Shown in pieces: positions 19,021-27,829 of a stretch of 64,000 bases of DNA; the stretch's first letter is position 1, and every line of letters starts with the position of its first letter. A program made the translations under genes and the position numbers. The notes below the pieces were generated by a model. The model made no database searches. It saw only the letters and a list, made by a program, of their open reading frames with translations, and had not been told where the DNA came from. This DNA is from an uncultured Porphyromonadaceae bacterium (GTDB lineage Bacteria > Bacteroidota > Bacteroidia > Bacteroidales > Muribaculaceae): the NCBI GenBank assembly GCA_900555715.1, contig USMC01000007.1:1-64000 (forward strand), written 5' to 3'.

Positions 19021-19445
19021 GATAATACGCCTCCGTTTTTAAGGCATATTGCAGCCATGTCATCTACACAGTCCTGCATCGACAACTGATGTTCTGCTTC
19101 GTAATTATCTATCGTGAACTCCAGCCCTTTGAATCGTGAAAGATAATTACAGGCTTCTTTCTTCGTCAGCTTAAACTGTCTTGCAAACATACCCATGCTC
19201 ATCACAATATAATGAATCACATTCAGAGATACCTCGGAAGTCGGCTTTAACTCAATTTGTGCGGATACACCTAACGCCTCTGACAGTTTATTTATAGTCG
19301 AGAAGGTAATTCCACGACCATTTTCAATTTTGGATATTTCCGATTTCGTCACGCCAACTTTCTCTCCCAGTTGCTGCTGAGTGAGACCAAGCTCTTTACG
19401 CCGCTTTAAAAACAGCGAGCCTATTTCATCAAATCTGCTTGCCAT
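19017..19445 (-). CDS. XRE-family regulator with DUF3791-like C-terminal domain, putative antitoxin
   Basis: DNA-binding protein of 142 residues from the start at 19445. A longer in-frame start at 19496 would begin upstream of the promoter element at 19454-19461. The helix-turn-helix is at about residues 10-65 (KELGLTQQQLGEKVGVTKSEISKIENG). The C-terminal 70 residues (VIHYIVMSMGMFARQF through DCVDDMAAICLKNGG) resemble the DUF3791 fold. It is the first gene of a tightly coupled three-gene unit. A palindrome in its own promoter makes autorepression likely, as in many antitoxin operons. Confidence 0.7.
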   Translation of the reverse strand: MASRFDEIGSLFLKRRKELGLTQQQLGEKVGVTKSEISKIENGRGITFSTINKLSEALGVSAQIELKPTSEVSLNVIHYIVMSMGMFARQFKLTKKEACNYLSRFKGLEFTIDNYEAEHQLSMQDCVDDMAAICLKNGGVLS

Positions 19446-19453
19446 ATCGTTCG

Positions 19454-19461
19454 CAAAGTTA
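19454..19461 (-). promoter_or_regulatory. -7 element of the XRE-ART cassette
   Basis: Minus-strand TAACTTTG matches TAnnTTTG and lies 8 bases upstream of the chosen XRE start codon at 19445, implying a nearly leaderless transcript. Confidence 0.55.
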
Positions 19462-19467
19462 GTAAAA

Positions 19468-19485
19468 GTTTCCAATATTAGAAAC
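19468..19485. promoter_or_regulatory. Palindromic operator candidate in the XRE promoter
   Basis: GTTTC-c-AATATT-a-GAAAC, an 18-base palindrome with one mismatched pair, sits directly upstream of the -7 element. A second, looser repeat CAATAnnnnnnnnnnTATTG lies at 19494-19513. Both are placed where an autorepressor would bind. Confidence 0.5.
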
Positions 19486-19559
19486 AAATCTATCAATAAA
19501 TATGTTTATATTGGTTCTATATTGAATCGTGGGGACTTCGGGTAATCGGAAATAATCGC

Positions 19560-19567
19560 TATATTTG
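19560..19567 (+). promoter_or_regulatory. -7 element of the GH2 gene
   Basis: TATATTTG fits TAnnTTTG, 30 bases before the start codon at 19598. No clear -33 TTTG is visible. Confidence 0.5.
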
Positions 19568-19597
19568 CAGGGTAATTATTCGTAGTCATTTAATGCC

Positions 19598-22096
19598 ATG
19601 AAAAAATATAGCAGCCGCTTATCCGTAGTGTCTACGGTATGCTTTGTTCTGATTGCCGTGTTGTCTGCCTCAGCTCAGCGAGAGCATATTCTGTTCGACG
19701 ACAACTGGCAGTTTGCCTTCGGCAATGCCGCATCGCCTGCAAAAGATTTCGGTTGCGGGACAGAATATTTCAACTACCTCACAAAAGCAGCCTCGATACA
19801 CAACGAAGGTCCGTACGCCCTTAAATTCGACCCGGCAAAATGGGGCGTGGAGTGGAAAAACGTCACCCTGCCGCACGACTGGGTGGTTGACCTGCCATAC
19901 GAGAAAGAGGCGAGCCACAGCCACGGCTATAAGACCGTGGGCTTCCGCTATCCGGATACGAGCGTGGGCTGGTACCGCAAGACATTCACTATACCCGCCG
20001 AGGACGAAGGGCGCCGTTTAGCACTGCAGTTCGACGGTATTTTCCGCGATGCCCGCGTCTGGGTCAACGGTTTCTATCTCGGCTCAGAACCGAGCGGATA
20101 TGCCGCGCAGGTCTACGACATATCGGAATATCTCAACTATGGCGGCGAAAATGTGGTTGCAGTCCGCGCCGACGCCACTCTGGAGGAGGGCTGGTTCTAC
20201 GAAGGCGCCGGCATATACCGTCATGTATGGCTCGACAAAACCGATAACCTGCATGTCGCACCGTTCGGAACTTTCGTAAGGACAGACCTCAGGGCGCCCT
20301 ACGATGAAGCCGTTGTAAGTATAGAAACGAATGTCGGCAATTACGACGTCGCGCCCCGTACCTACTCACTGAAGCATACTCTGCTCGATGCCGACGGCTG
20401 TGAAGTGACGTCGGTCAGCACCGGCACCGACTCGGTTTCCGCCAAGGACAACAGACGGTCGTCGGCAGAGATGAAAGTGGCGTCGCCACATCTCTGGAGC
20501 CCTGAAACGCCCTTTCTGTACACAGTGAGAACCGATGTGATTGCCGACGGAAAGACCGTCGACAGCTACTTTACGCGCATCGGCATGCGCCACATCGAAT
20601 TCGATGCCGACAAGGGTTTTCTGCTCAACGGAAAGAATATAAAGCTCAAGGGAGTTAACATGCATCAGGACCATCCCGGCGTAGGCTCCGCCATCCCCGA
20701 TGCCCTGCAGGCGTACCGTCTGCGCGAACTGAAAAAATTGGGAGCCAACGCATACCGCTCCAGCCACAACCCCATGACTCCTGAAATGCTCGATGCCTGC
20801 GACAGCATAGGGTTCCTCGTTATCGAAGAAAACCGCCTGACGGGAATCAACGACGAGCACAAGCGGCTGCTCAGACGCATGATCGAGCGTGACCGCAACC
20901 ATCCGTCTGTCATTCTGTGGAGCGTCGGCAATGAGGAATGGGGTATCGAATGGAGCGACAAAGGACGCAAGATTGCGGAAACGATGCGCGAATTATGCCA
21001 CCTCTACGATCCTACCCGCCTGATGTGTGTCGCCACAAGCAGCGGACCTAACATAGTTGTGCCTGCCGATGTTGCCGGCTACAACTATATTCTTCAGAAC
21101 CCTGTTGAACAGCACCGGAAGGATTATCCTCTCCGGAAGGCAGTGGGTTCGGAAGAGACAACGGGCTGCGGAACACGCGGCATATACTTCGACGACCATG
21201 CAAACGGACACATGATAGCGATAAACAGAACCAAAAGCGGTCCGGACTCGCTCTATAACGCAATCGAACGCGGCTGGAAATTCTATGCCGAGCGTCCGTG
21301 GCTCGGTGGACTGTTCTACTGGACAGGATTCGACTACCGCGGAGAGCCAAACCCCATGGAGTTTCCTGCTACCGGTTCGCAATTCGGCATACTGGACTAT
21401 TGCGGCTTCCCCAAAGACGAGGCATTCTATCTTAAATCGTGGTGGACCGACGAACCGGTGCTACACATCTTCCCCCACTGGAATCTGAAAGGGCACGAAG
21501 GTGAAACCATCGACGTGTGGGCGTACAGCAACTGCAACGAGGTAGAACTTATTGCCAACGGCAAGAAACTCGGCAGGAAAGCAATGCCGGCGAACGGACA
21601 TCTGTCATGGACGGCGACATACAATCCGGGGACGCTGAAAGCCATCGGCTACAGGAACGGGAAAAAGATTATCGAGAAAAAGATCGAAACGACTGGAGCC
21701 GCCGCGCGGACAACTTTATCGGCTGACAGAAACGTCATCGCAGCAGACAGCAGGGATGTGGCAGTGTTTACAGTCGAAGTACGCGACAGCAAAGGCAGAT
21801 TCGTGCCCGACGCCAACATCGACATAGACGTTGAGCTGCATGGCGCAGGGCGCATTCTTGGCTACGGCAACGGTGACCCGGCATGGCAGGATGCAGAACG
21901 TCCCGAGTCTCCCTGTTCGGCAAGACTCAGGACGTTTAACGGTCTGGCGCAAGTGCTGGTGCAGTCGACTTCCGATGCCGGCGACATTTCATTAACGGTA
22001 TCTTCCCCCGGCATCATACCGTCGGGTCACACCATCACATCGGAGATTATTTTTCCGAATCAATCATCTCAAGGGCGTAGACGTATGCACCGATAG
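19598..22096 (+). CDS. GH2 beta-galactosidase-like exported enzyme
   Basis: Exported retaining beta-glycosidase of 832 residues (signal peptide 1-26). It has an N-terminal sugar-binding sandwich (about 35-215, VTLPHDW, GWYRKTF, VWVNGFYLG), an Ig-like domain (220-330) and a TIM barrel (335-620). The acid/base is E446 in WSVGNEEWG and the probable nucleophile is E519 in AVGSEETTGCGTRG. Extra C-terminal Ig-like domains with ADSRDVAVFTVEVRD follow from about 640. The family covers beta-galactosidase, mannosidase and glucuronidase. The MHQDHPGVG and GIEWSDKG contexts look galactosidase-like, but specificity is uncertain. The last 50 bases overlap the end of the convergent ROK gene, giving a basic tail (GRRRMHR). 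Confidence 0.85.
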   Translation: MKKYSSRLSVVSTVCFVLIAVLSASAQREHILFDDNWQFAFGNAASPAKDFGCGTEYFNYLTKAASIHNEGPYALKFDPAKWGVEWKNVTLPHDWVVDLPYEKEASHSHGYKTVGFRYPDTSVGWYRKTFTIPAEDEGRRLALQFDGIFRDARVWVNGFYLGSEPSGYAAQVYDISEYLNYGGENVVAVRADATLEEGWFYEGAGIYRHVWLDKTDNLHVAPFGTFVRTDLRAPYDEAVVSIETNVGNYDVAPRTYSLKHTLLDADGCEVTSVSTGTDSVSAKDNRRSSAEMKVASPHLWSPETPFLYTVRTDVIADGKTVDSYFTRIGMRHIEFDADKGFLLNGKNIKLKGVNMHQDHPGVGSAIPDALQAYRLRELKKLGANAYRSSHNPMTPEMLDACDSIGFLVIEENRLTGINDEHKRLLRRMIERDRNHPSVILWSVGNEEWGIEWSDKGRKIAETMRELCHLYDPTRLMCVATSSGPNIVVPADVAGYNYILQNPVEQHRKDYPLRKAVGSEETTGCGTRGIYFDDHANGHMIAINRTKSGPDSLYNAIERGWKFYAERPWLGGLFYWTGFDYRGEPNPMEFPATGSQFGILDYCGFPKDEAFYLKSWWTDEPVLHIFPHWNLKGHEGETIDVWAYSNCNEVELIANGKKLGRKAMPANGHLSWTATYNPGTLKAIGYRNGKKIIEKKIETTGAAARTTLSADRNVIAADSRDVAVFTVEVRDSKGRFVPDANIDIDVELHGAGRILGYGNGDPAWQDAERPESPCSARLRTFNGLAQVLVQSTSDAGDISLTVSSPGIIPSGHTITSEIIFPNQSSQGRRRMHR

Positions 22097-23150
22097 AGAT
22101 TGCCTTCGAAGCACCGAGTTTTGAGAGCGCTACGCCCGTGCGCTTCATGGGGTTGTAGGTCACAGTTTCTTCGCTTCCGTAGATTTTCAGCGGACGCGAA
22201 TCGCCTACAACGAATTTGGCAAATTCGAGTTCGTCGTCAAGGTCGAAGACACGCATCTGAACGCGCGGCACATCATCGCCGTCGATAGTCTTCAGTGTAG
22301 AACGCATCTCATCGAGAAGGCTCGGCATAATATATTTTGACGCTCCTGTGAGACCGCCGCCAATGACGACGAGGGAATCCGTGAGCGAAACGGCAATAGC
22401 CATGGCATTGCCCGCCTCGCGTCCGAAGAGCGCGAACGCCTCGCGCGCAGCCTCCTGATCGCCTTCCTTCGAGCCCTCGGCGATTTTGAAGATGTCGTAT
22501 GGTTCGAGACCTGAGACATCGCAACCCGACAGACGGGCATATTCACGCTTGACGGCACGTATTGCCACACCTTCCTCGGCAATGATACCGGGCAAACGTT
22601 TGTTGGGCAGACAGAAAGTCTCTATGCAGCAGTTGTTACCAAGATTTATCTGTCCGTTTATCACCGAACCAATGCCGAAGCCCGTGCCGAAAGTGTAGCC
22701 TAAAAGATTGGTGTACGTCTGCGTGCCGCCGAGTTCTTTCACACGGCGGTTGATGTCCGGCAGAATGCCGCCCTTAGCCTCTCCGAGAGCGAAAAGGTCG
22801 CCGTCGTTGTTGATGAACACCGGCAGTTTCAGTTCTCTGCTGAGGAACGGTCCGAGCGCAACACCGTCGCGGAACGACGGGAAGTTGGGCAGGAAGCCGC
22901 CTATGATGCCGCGCCGGTAATCCGCCGGACCGGGGAAGGCGAAACTTATAGCCACAGGTGTCTCTTCGAGCTTTTCCATTACCTCACGGAAACCGCGGAG
23001 CATGGTCTGCAGGCAAGTATCGAGATTCTGGGAATTGGAAGGGTATGTTATCGGATCAATGATAAAATCATAGCCGCGCATGGCGCTGAACACGAAGTTG
23101 GTTCCGCCTGCATCGAGTGTTATTACAACTCGGCTGTCGTTGCGATACAT
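22047..23150 (-). CDS. ROK-family sugar kinase, probable mannose/fructose/glucose kinase
   Basis: Cytoplasmic sugar kinase of 367 residues. The ATP-binding loop DAGGTN (14-19) and the catalytic segment FINNDGD (catalytic Asp) followed by LFALGEAKGG are clear. The usual ROK zinc motif CxCGxxGCxE is absent; the matching region reads GNNCCIETFCLPNKR. It follows manA by 20 bases on the same strand, so mannose or fructose phosphorylation feeding ManA is the likely job. The 3' end overlaps the convergent GH2 gene by 50 bases. It has no helix-turn-helix, so it is a kinase and not a NagC-type repressor. Confidence 0.8.
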   Translation of the reverse strand: MYRNDSRVVITLDAGGTNFVFSAMRGYDFIIDPITYPSNSQNLDTCLQTMLRGFREVMEKLEETPVAISFAFPGPADYRRGIIGGFLPNFPSFRDGVALGPFLSRELKLPVFINNDGDLFALGEAKGGILPDINRRVKELGGTQTYTNLLGYTFGTGFGIGSVINGQINLGNNCCIETFCLPNKRLPGIIAEEGVAIRAVKREYARLSGCDVSGLEPYDIFKIAEGSKEGDQEAAREAFALFGREAGNAMAIAVSLTDSLVVIGGGLTGASKYIMPSLLDEMRSTLKTIDGDDVPRVQMRVFDLDDELEFAKFVVGDSRPLKIYGSEETVTYNPMKRTGVALSKLGASKAISIGAYVYALEMIDSEK

Positions 23151-23170
23151 AATTCTGGTATTTATTGGAT

Positions 23171-24142
23171 TTAAGGGATATAGACTGAAATAAGCTCACC
23201 TTTACCGCTTATCCGGACATTCTTAACCGACGCCGGAATCAGCACCGTCCGTCCCTGCGGTACAGAAACACTGTCGCCGTTGCAGTCGGAAACCGTAACT
23301 TCTCCGGCAGTGGAAATAAGGATGGTGAAAGAATCGCGGTCGGCGAGATCTATATGCATTTCGCCATCGATGCTGACAAGGTCGGTGTGGAAATAGGGAC
23401 AATGAACCACAGGAGCAGCGGTGCCGGGAGCAGCGCTGATGTTCACCGGACGCAGATATGTGGTAGCGTCATATTTTATAGCCTCCTGAGCCTTATCGAC
23501 ATGCAGCTCACGCAGATTGCCGGCGGCATCTCTCCGGTTGTAGTCGAAAATACGGTATGTTACATCGCTCGCCTGCTGAATTTCAACCAGGAAATTGCCC
23601 TGCCCTATGGCATGGACACAACCGGCGGGAAGAAAGAACACATCGCCGGGCTTAGTGAAATATTTACAGAGAGCATCCACGATAGTAGAGTTCTCTATCT
23701 TGCTCTTTATGCTCTGTGGTGTTTCCTGCGACGTGAAACCGTCGTAGAGGTATGCGCCGTCCTCGGGGGCGACACAGTACCACATCTCGGTTTTACCGCG
23801 CTTGCCTTCAAGGCGGGCGCCCATTTCGTCGTCGGGATGAACCTGAATGGAAAGATCCCTTTTGGAGTCGATGAACTTTATCAGCAGCGGAAACTGACCG
23901 GCATATTCGCGCATAAGCCGTTCGCCCATGATATCACTGCCGAAATCGTTCAGCAACGAATTGAGTGTGCGTCCTTTGTAAGGTCCGCGGTCGACGACGG
24001 ACTCATGTCCGGGCATAGGCGACAGCTCCCAGCTCTCGCCTATGTCGTCGCCCTGCGACGGCAGACCTTTGAACCGGGCTATCCGATCTCCGCCCCAGAT
24101 AAGGTGGACGAAGACGGGGTCAAATGTAAGAATCGAATTCAT
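23171..24142 (-). CDS. manA: Mannose-6-phosphate isomerase, class I
   Basis: Interconverts mannose 6-phosphate and fructose 6-phosphate in the cytoplasm; 323 residues, the short class I form. The start at 24142 is chosen because the protein then begins MNSILTFDPVF, and the longer reading adds an unconserved N-terminus. Cupin zinc ligands appear as the QVHPDDE motif, the Glu of GKTEMWY and the His of GCVHAIGQG. IQQASDVTYRIFDY is the usual C-terminal-half signature. It lies upstream of a ROK kinase, forming a two-step mannose entry module next to the alpha-mannan operon. Confidence 0.92.
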   Translation of the reverse strand: MNSILTFDPVFVHLIWGGDRIARFKGLPSQGDDIGESWELSPMPGHESVVDRGPYKGRTLNSLLNDFGSDIMGERLMREYAGQFPLLIKFIDSKRDLSIQVHPDDEMGARLEGKRGKTEMWYCVAPEDGAYLYDGFTSQETPQSIKSKIENSTIVDALCKYFTKPGDVFFLPAGCVHAIGQGNFLVEIQQASDVTYRIFDYNRRDAAGNLRELHVDKAQEAIKYDATTYLRPVNISAAPGTAAPVVHCPYFHTDLVSIDGEMHIDLADRDSFTILISTAGEVTVSDCNGDSVSVPQGRTVLIPASVKNVRISGKGELISVYIP

Positions 24143-24366
24143 GTTACTATTCGGTTGGTTTAGATTTTTAAGTATTTGCAAATAAAATAGTTATACCATC
24201 GACAGAGTATTAGTAAATCAGTGGTGTCGAAACTACTGATAACTAATGCTCTGCCTATGCTCAACTTTTTAGCAAATTTCGTCAGAATCCTCGGGATATG
24301 CAAGGATTTCGCCGGAAATCGTATTATGAACTCGGAAATCTGCCCCGATGGTACTGTTGTTTTCTG
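24143..24366. other. Intergenic region upstream of manA
   Basis: No gene is seen. A minus-strand CAAATAAA complement (TTTATTTG, 24179-24186) matches the -7 consensus at seven of eight bases and is the best manA promoter candidate. The far half lies behind the acyltransferase gene and has no clear terminator hairpin. Confidence 0.4.
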
Positions 24367-25512
24367 TTATTCCGCGACGTCGAGCTTAAATGGTGCCCGG
24401 CGTCCGGACTGAGGTTCTATGCCGAGCCAGCGTGCACCCGGCAGCAGTGAGAGAATGAATGCAGTGCCCCAGCACGAAAGGAAGGTGCACACAGCGATGG
24501 CAGGGATGGCGGCTACCGTAGGGAACGCCAGGTCGGTCTTGAACAGATTAACCCAAAGTCCGAGCCAGAAAATGTGCATCAGATAGATTACGAAACTGAG
24601 TCTTGACAGCTGAAGAACGACAGCGGGTTCGTCGCCGTCAGGGATGGTGGTGAACAGGAGGAAGGCGCCCGTTGTGAGTGCGAACACATTCAGCGTGCAG
24701 AACGACCAGCCGATCTCAAGTTCGGGAGTGACAAGCTCGGTTAGCGGTGTCGCCTGGACATAAAATGACAGTATTGTGACTGCCGCACCGACAAGCATCA
24801 GCGGGAGACCGACGGCGATGCGGCGACGACGGTTCCACGAAAGATGCGTGCGGATATAATGAGCCGTCACCACATATCCGAGATAACCTGCGAAATACCA
24901 CAGCATGTGGTACTCGTTCCAGAAGCATTCGCCCCATAACGGTCCGAACCAGCGGCGCAGGAACGGCATACACGTCGACAACGCAAAGAGAAGGATGAAG
25001 AAACGCTCTTCCTTAGCAGTAGCCTTGCGAAGCCACGGAGAGATTATAGGTAGAAACAGATAGACGCTTATGAGCGGATAGAGAAACCACAGATGCCCCG
25101 CCAGCGACGGGAAATTAAACGGTATGAGAGTGAAATCTGTCATCGCCGTGTCGACATCTATATTGCCGAAAGCAAGCGGCAGGAGGCAATATAGCCCCAT
25201 AAAGATGAAGAAAGGCGGCAGGATGCGCAGGAAACGGCGCTTGTAGAAATCAAACATCGTTTCGGTCTCTTTTACGGGCGCCAGGAGATAAGCGGACACA
25301 ATGATGAAGAGCGGAACGGACATACGCGAAAAACCGTCGTAGACCGACACCCAGAGGCGGTCGCTCTCGTTGGCGAGCCAGGACACAGGTCCTGCCATCT
25401 CGCCAGGATTAGGAGACCCGTAGAAGTTTTCGCTCGCGTGCACCAGTATCACAAGGAAACAGGCGAACACGCGGACGAAATCAAGGAATACAATTCTTGA
25501 ATTTTTAGTCAT
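24367..25512 (-). CDS. Membrane acyltransferase, acyltransferase_3 family
   Basis: Integral membrane O-acyltransferase of 381 residues with about ten hydrophobic spans. The N-terminal RIVFLDFVRVFACFLVILVH segment includes the conserved His25, and the later YPLISVYLFLPIISPWL and WYFAGYLGYVV segments are typical. It is the last gene of the alpha-mannan operon, and its start overlaps the GH92 stop by four bases (ATGA), so it is translationally coupled. The acceptor is unknown; modification of a surface polysaccharide or lipid-linked sugar is possible. Its presence in a degradation operon is unusual. Confidence 0.85.
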   Translation of the reverse strand: MTKNSRIVFLDFVRVFACFLVILVHASENFYGSPNPGEMAGPVSWLANESDRLWVSVYDGFSRMSVPLFIIVSAYLLAPVKETETMFDFYKRRFLRILPPFFIFMGLYCLLPLAFGNIDVDTAMTDFTLIPFNFPSLAGHLWFLYPLISVYLFLPIISPWLRKATAKEERFFILLFALSTCMPFLRRWFGPLWGECFWNEYHMLWYFAGYLGYVVTAHYIRTHLSWNRRRRIAVGLPLMLVGAAVTILSFYVQATPLTELVTPELEIGWSFCTLNVFALTTGAFLLFTTIPDGDEPAVVLQLSRLSFVIYLMHIFWLGLWVNLFKTDLAFPTVAAIPAIAVCTFLSCWGTAFILSLLPGARWLGIEPQSGRRAPFKLDVAE

Positions 25513-27824
25513 GGTAATGAGGGAAGTGCTTCATTTGAGAATGAATACGGCAGTGCGTCGGCATCGGTGCCGCGGTCGCGGTTAGGTTTGTCCGACATGC
25601 GGAATTCTATTTTTTCGCCGTTCATAAGCATAGGGAAGGTGATATAGTTCTTGTCGTACGTCTTGCCGTTCACCTTCATAGATTCAATGTAGACGTTGTC
25701 GTCGCTGTTGTCAGGAGCGGATATGACAACCTGCTTACCGTTCTCCAGCTTTACCGTCGCCTTATTGAAAAGCGGCGAACCGAGGGCATACTCTCCGCCG
25801 ACAGGGTTGACAGGATAGAATCCGAGAGCGGAGAAGACGTACCATGCCGAAGTCTGTCCGTTATCCTCGTCGCCGCAATATCCGTCGGGACGTGGAGTAT
25901 AGAGCTTGTCCATCACCTCGCGCACGCGCTGCTGCGCTTTCCAGGGTTCTCCTGCCCAGTCGTAGAGATAGATCATGTGCTGAATAGGCTGGTTGCCGTG
26001 AGCATAGTTGCCCATATTCATAACCTGCATCTCGCGGATTTCATGGATTGGGAAACCGTAGTAGCTGTCGTCGAATACCGGCGGCACAGTGAAAACCGAA
26101 TCCATCATTTCAACGAACACCTCGCGTCCGCCCATAAGGTCGATAAGTCCCTGCGGGTCGTGGAAAACGCTCCATGTATAATGCCATGCATTGCCTTCGG
26201 TAAATGCGTCGCCCCACTTGAACGGCGAGAAATCGGGTGCGAAAGTGCCGTCGTCGTTGCGTCCGCGCATGAGCTTTGTCTCAGCATCGAAAACATTCTT
26301 GTAATTCATGGCACGCTGCGCGTAGATCTGCTGCTCTTCCACCGGACGTCCGAGAGCCTTTGCAAGCTGGTAGATAGCCCAGTCGTCGTAGGCGTACTCC
26401 AGAGTACGGGCAGCATTTTCCTTGATACCGACGTTGTAGGGCACATAGCCGAGACGGTTGTAGTAGTCGTGCCCGAGGCGTCCCGATGAAGAAACTGCAG
26501 GATGCACGTTCTGTGTGCCGTTGACAATTCCCTGCCATAAGGTTTCGGGATCGTCAACTCTGATACCCTTGATGTATGCGTCTGCCATGACAGAAGCCGA
26601 GTTGTTGCCTATCATGCATCCGCGATGACCTGGCGACGACCACTCCGGGAAGAATCCGCTCTCACGGTAGGCGTTCAGGAAACCTTCCTGCATTTCCTTC
26701 CCGACAGAAGGATATACAACGTTGAGCAGCGGGAAGAGTGCGCGGAATGTGTCCCAGAAACCTGTGCCGGTGTACATATATCCGGGCAGCACTTCGCCGT
26801 TGTAGGGACTGTAGTGCACGGGATTGCCCTCTGCGTCGATCTCATACAGTTTATGAGGGAAGAGCGTCGAACGATAGAGACAAGTATAGAATGTCCTCTG
26901 GCGGTCAAGGTCGCTGCCCTCGACGTCGATGCGTCCGAGAATGTCGTTCCAGGCATCATGACCTTCCGCAGCGACTTCGTCGAAATTTTTTCCGTCGAGC
27001 TCGCGCAGATTCATCGCAGCCTGCTCAGGAGAAATAAATGAGGAAGCCACGCGTGCATGTACCTGTTCGCCCTTGGCGGTTCTGAATCCTATGACAGCGC
27101 CGGTGTGATCGGCGGTCTGCTCAGTGGCACCGGCTTTGAGGTCACCGTCGGCGAAAGTAGCGGTATACTCAAAAGGCTTGTCGAATTCAACGACGAAATA
27201 GTTGCGGAAATTGTCAGGAACACCGCCGTTGTTGCGCGTGGTGTATCCGGTGATTCTGTTCTGTCCGGGAAGCACCTCGATATGGCTGCCGCGGTCGAAA
27301 GCATCGACGACGACAAACGACGAGTCTTCCGGGAAAGTGAACCTGAACAAAGCTGCGCGGTCGGTGGGCGCCATCTCAGCGACAACATCCCAGTCGGCAA
27401 GGTAAGCTTTGTAGTAATATGGTTTTGCCACCTCCGCCTTGTGCGAGAACCAGCTTTGGCGTTCATCTTCTTTGAACTTCGGCGTCCCTGTGACAGGCAT
27501 GATGGAGAACTGACCGAAATCGTTGATCCACGGGCTTGGCTGATGCGTCTGCTTGAAGCCGCGTATCTTATTGGCAGTGTACTGGTACTGCCATCCGTCG
27601 CCCATAGGTCCTGTCTGAGGCGTCCAGAAATTCATGCCCCACGGGCGTGCAATGGCGGGATATGTGTTGCCTGTCGACAGTTCGAAGGTCGATTCGCTGC
27701 CGGTCAGAGGATTGACAAGATCGGCATAATCGCGCTCGCCGGAACCGGAGGCAGCGCTTTTCGTACATGCCGTCGCTCCGGCGAGCAGGCACAGAGCGGC
27801 GGCGAAACCAAACAAACTTTTCAT
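25509..27824 (-). CDS. GH92 alpha-mannosidase lipoprotein
   Basis: Calcium-dependent inverting exo-alpha-mannosidase of 771 residues. The signal peptide ends in the lipobox ATAC with Cys20. The N-terminal beta-sandwich begins at DYADLVNPLTGSES and carries PAIARPWGMNFWTPQTG. The (alpha/alpha)6 barrel carries GTGFWDTFRALFPLL and the family signature CGDEDNGQTSAWYVFSALGF, with D652/D654 in the place of the catalytic base and E653 between them. Family members cut alpha-1,2, 1,3, 1,4 or 1,6 linkages or mannose-phosphate; the exact linkage cannot be read. It follows the DUF4965 gene by 5 bases within the mannan operon. Confidence 0.95.
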   Translation of the reverse strand: MKSLFGFAAALCLLAGATACTKSAASGSGERDYADLVNPLTGSESTFELSTGNTYPAIARPWGMNFWTPQTGPMGDGWQYQYTANKIRGFKQTHQPSPWINDFGQFSIMPVTGTPKFKEDERQSWFSHKAEVAKPYYYKAYLADWDVVAEMAPTDRAALFRFTFPEDSSFVVVDAFDRGSHIEVLPGQNRITGYTTRNNGGVPDNFRNYFVVEFDKPFEYTATFADGDLKAGATEQTADHTGAVIGFRTAKGEQVHARVASSFISPEQAAMNLRELDGKNFDEVAAEGHDAWNDILGRIDVEGSDLDRQRTFYTCLYRSTLFPHKLYEIDAEGNPVHYSPYNGEVLPGYMYTGTGFWDTFRALFPLLNVVYPSVGKEMQEGFLNAYRESGFFPEWSSPGHRGCMIGNNSASVMADAYIKGIRVDDPETLWQGIVNGTQNVHPAVSSSGRLGHDYYNRLGYVPYNVGIKENAARTLEYAYDDWAIYQLAKALGRPVEEQQIYAQRAMNYKNVFDAETKLMRGRNDDGTFAPDFSPFKWGDAFTEGNAWHYTWSVFHDPQGLIDLMGGREVFVEMMDSVFTVPPVFDDSYYGFPIHEIREMQVMNMGNYAHGNQPIQHMIYLYDWAGEPWKAQQRVREVMDKLYTPRPDGYCGDEDNGQTSAWYVFSALGFYPVNPVGGEYALGSPLFNKATVKLENGKQVVISAPDNSDDNVYIESMKVNGKTYDKNYITFPMLMNGEKIEFRMSDKPNRDRGTDADALPYSFSNEALPSLP

Positions 27825-27829
27825 GAAAT

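Noticed and set aside
22047..23150. ROK protein as NagC-type repressor
   Set aside because: The N-terminus starts directly at the ATP loop DAGGTN, without a helix-turn-helix domain.
24221..24412. Short plus-strand frame upstream of manA
   Set aside because: Overlaps the acyltransferase end, no domain, no good ribosome site.
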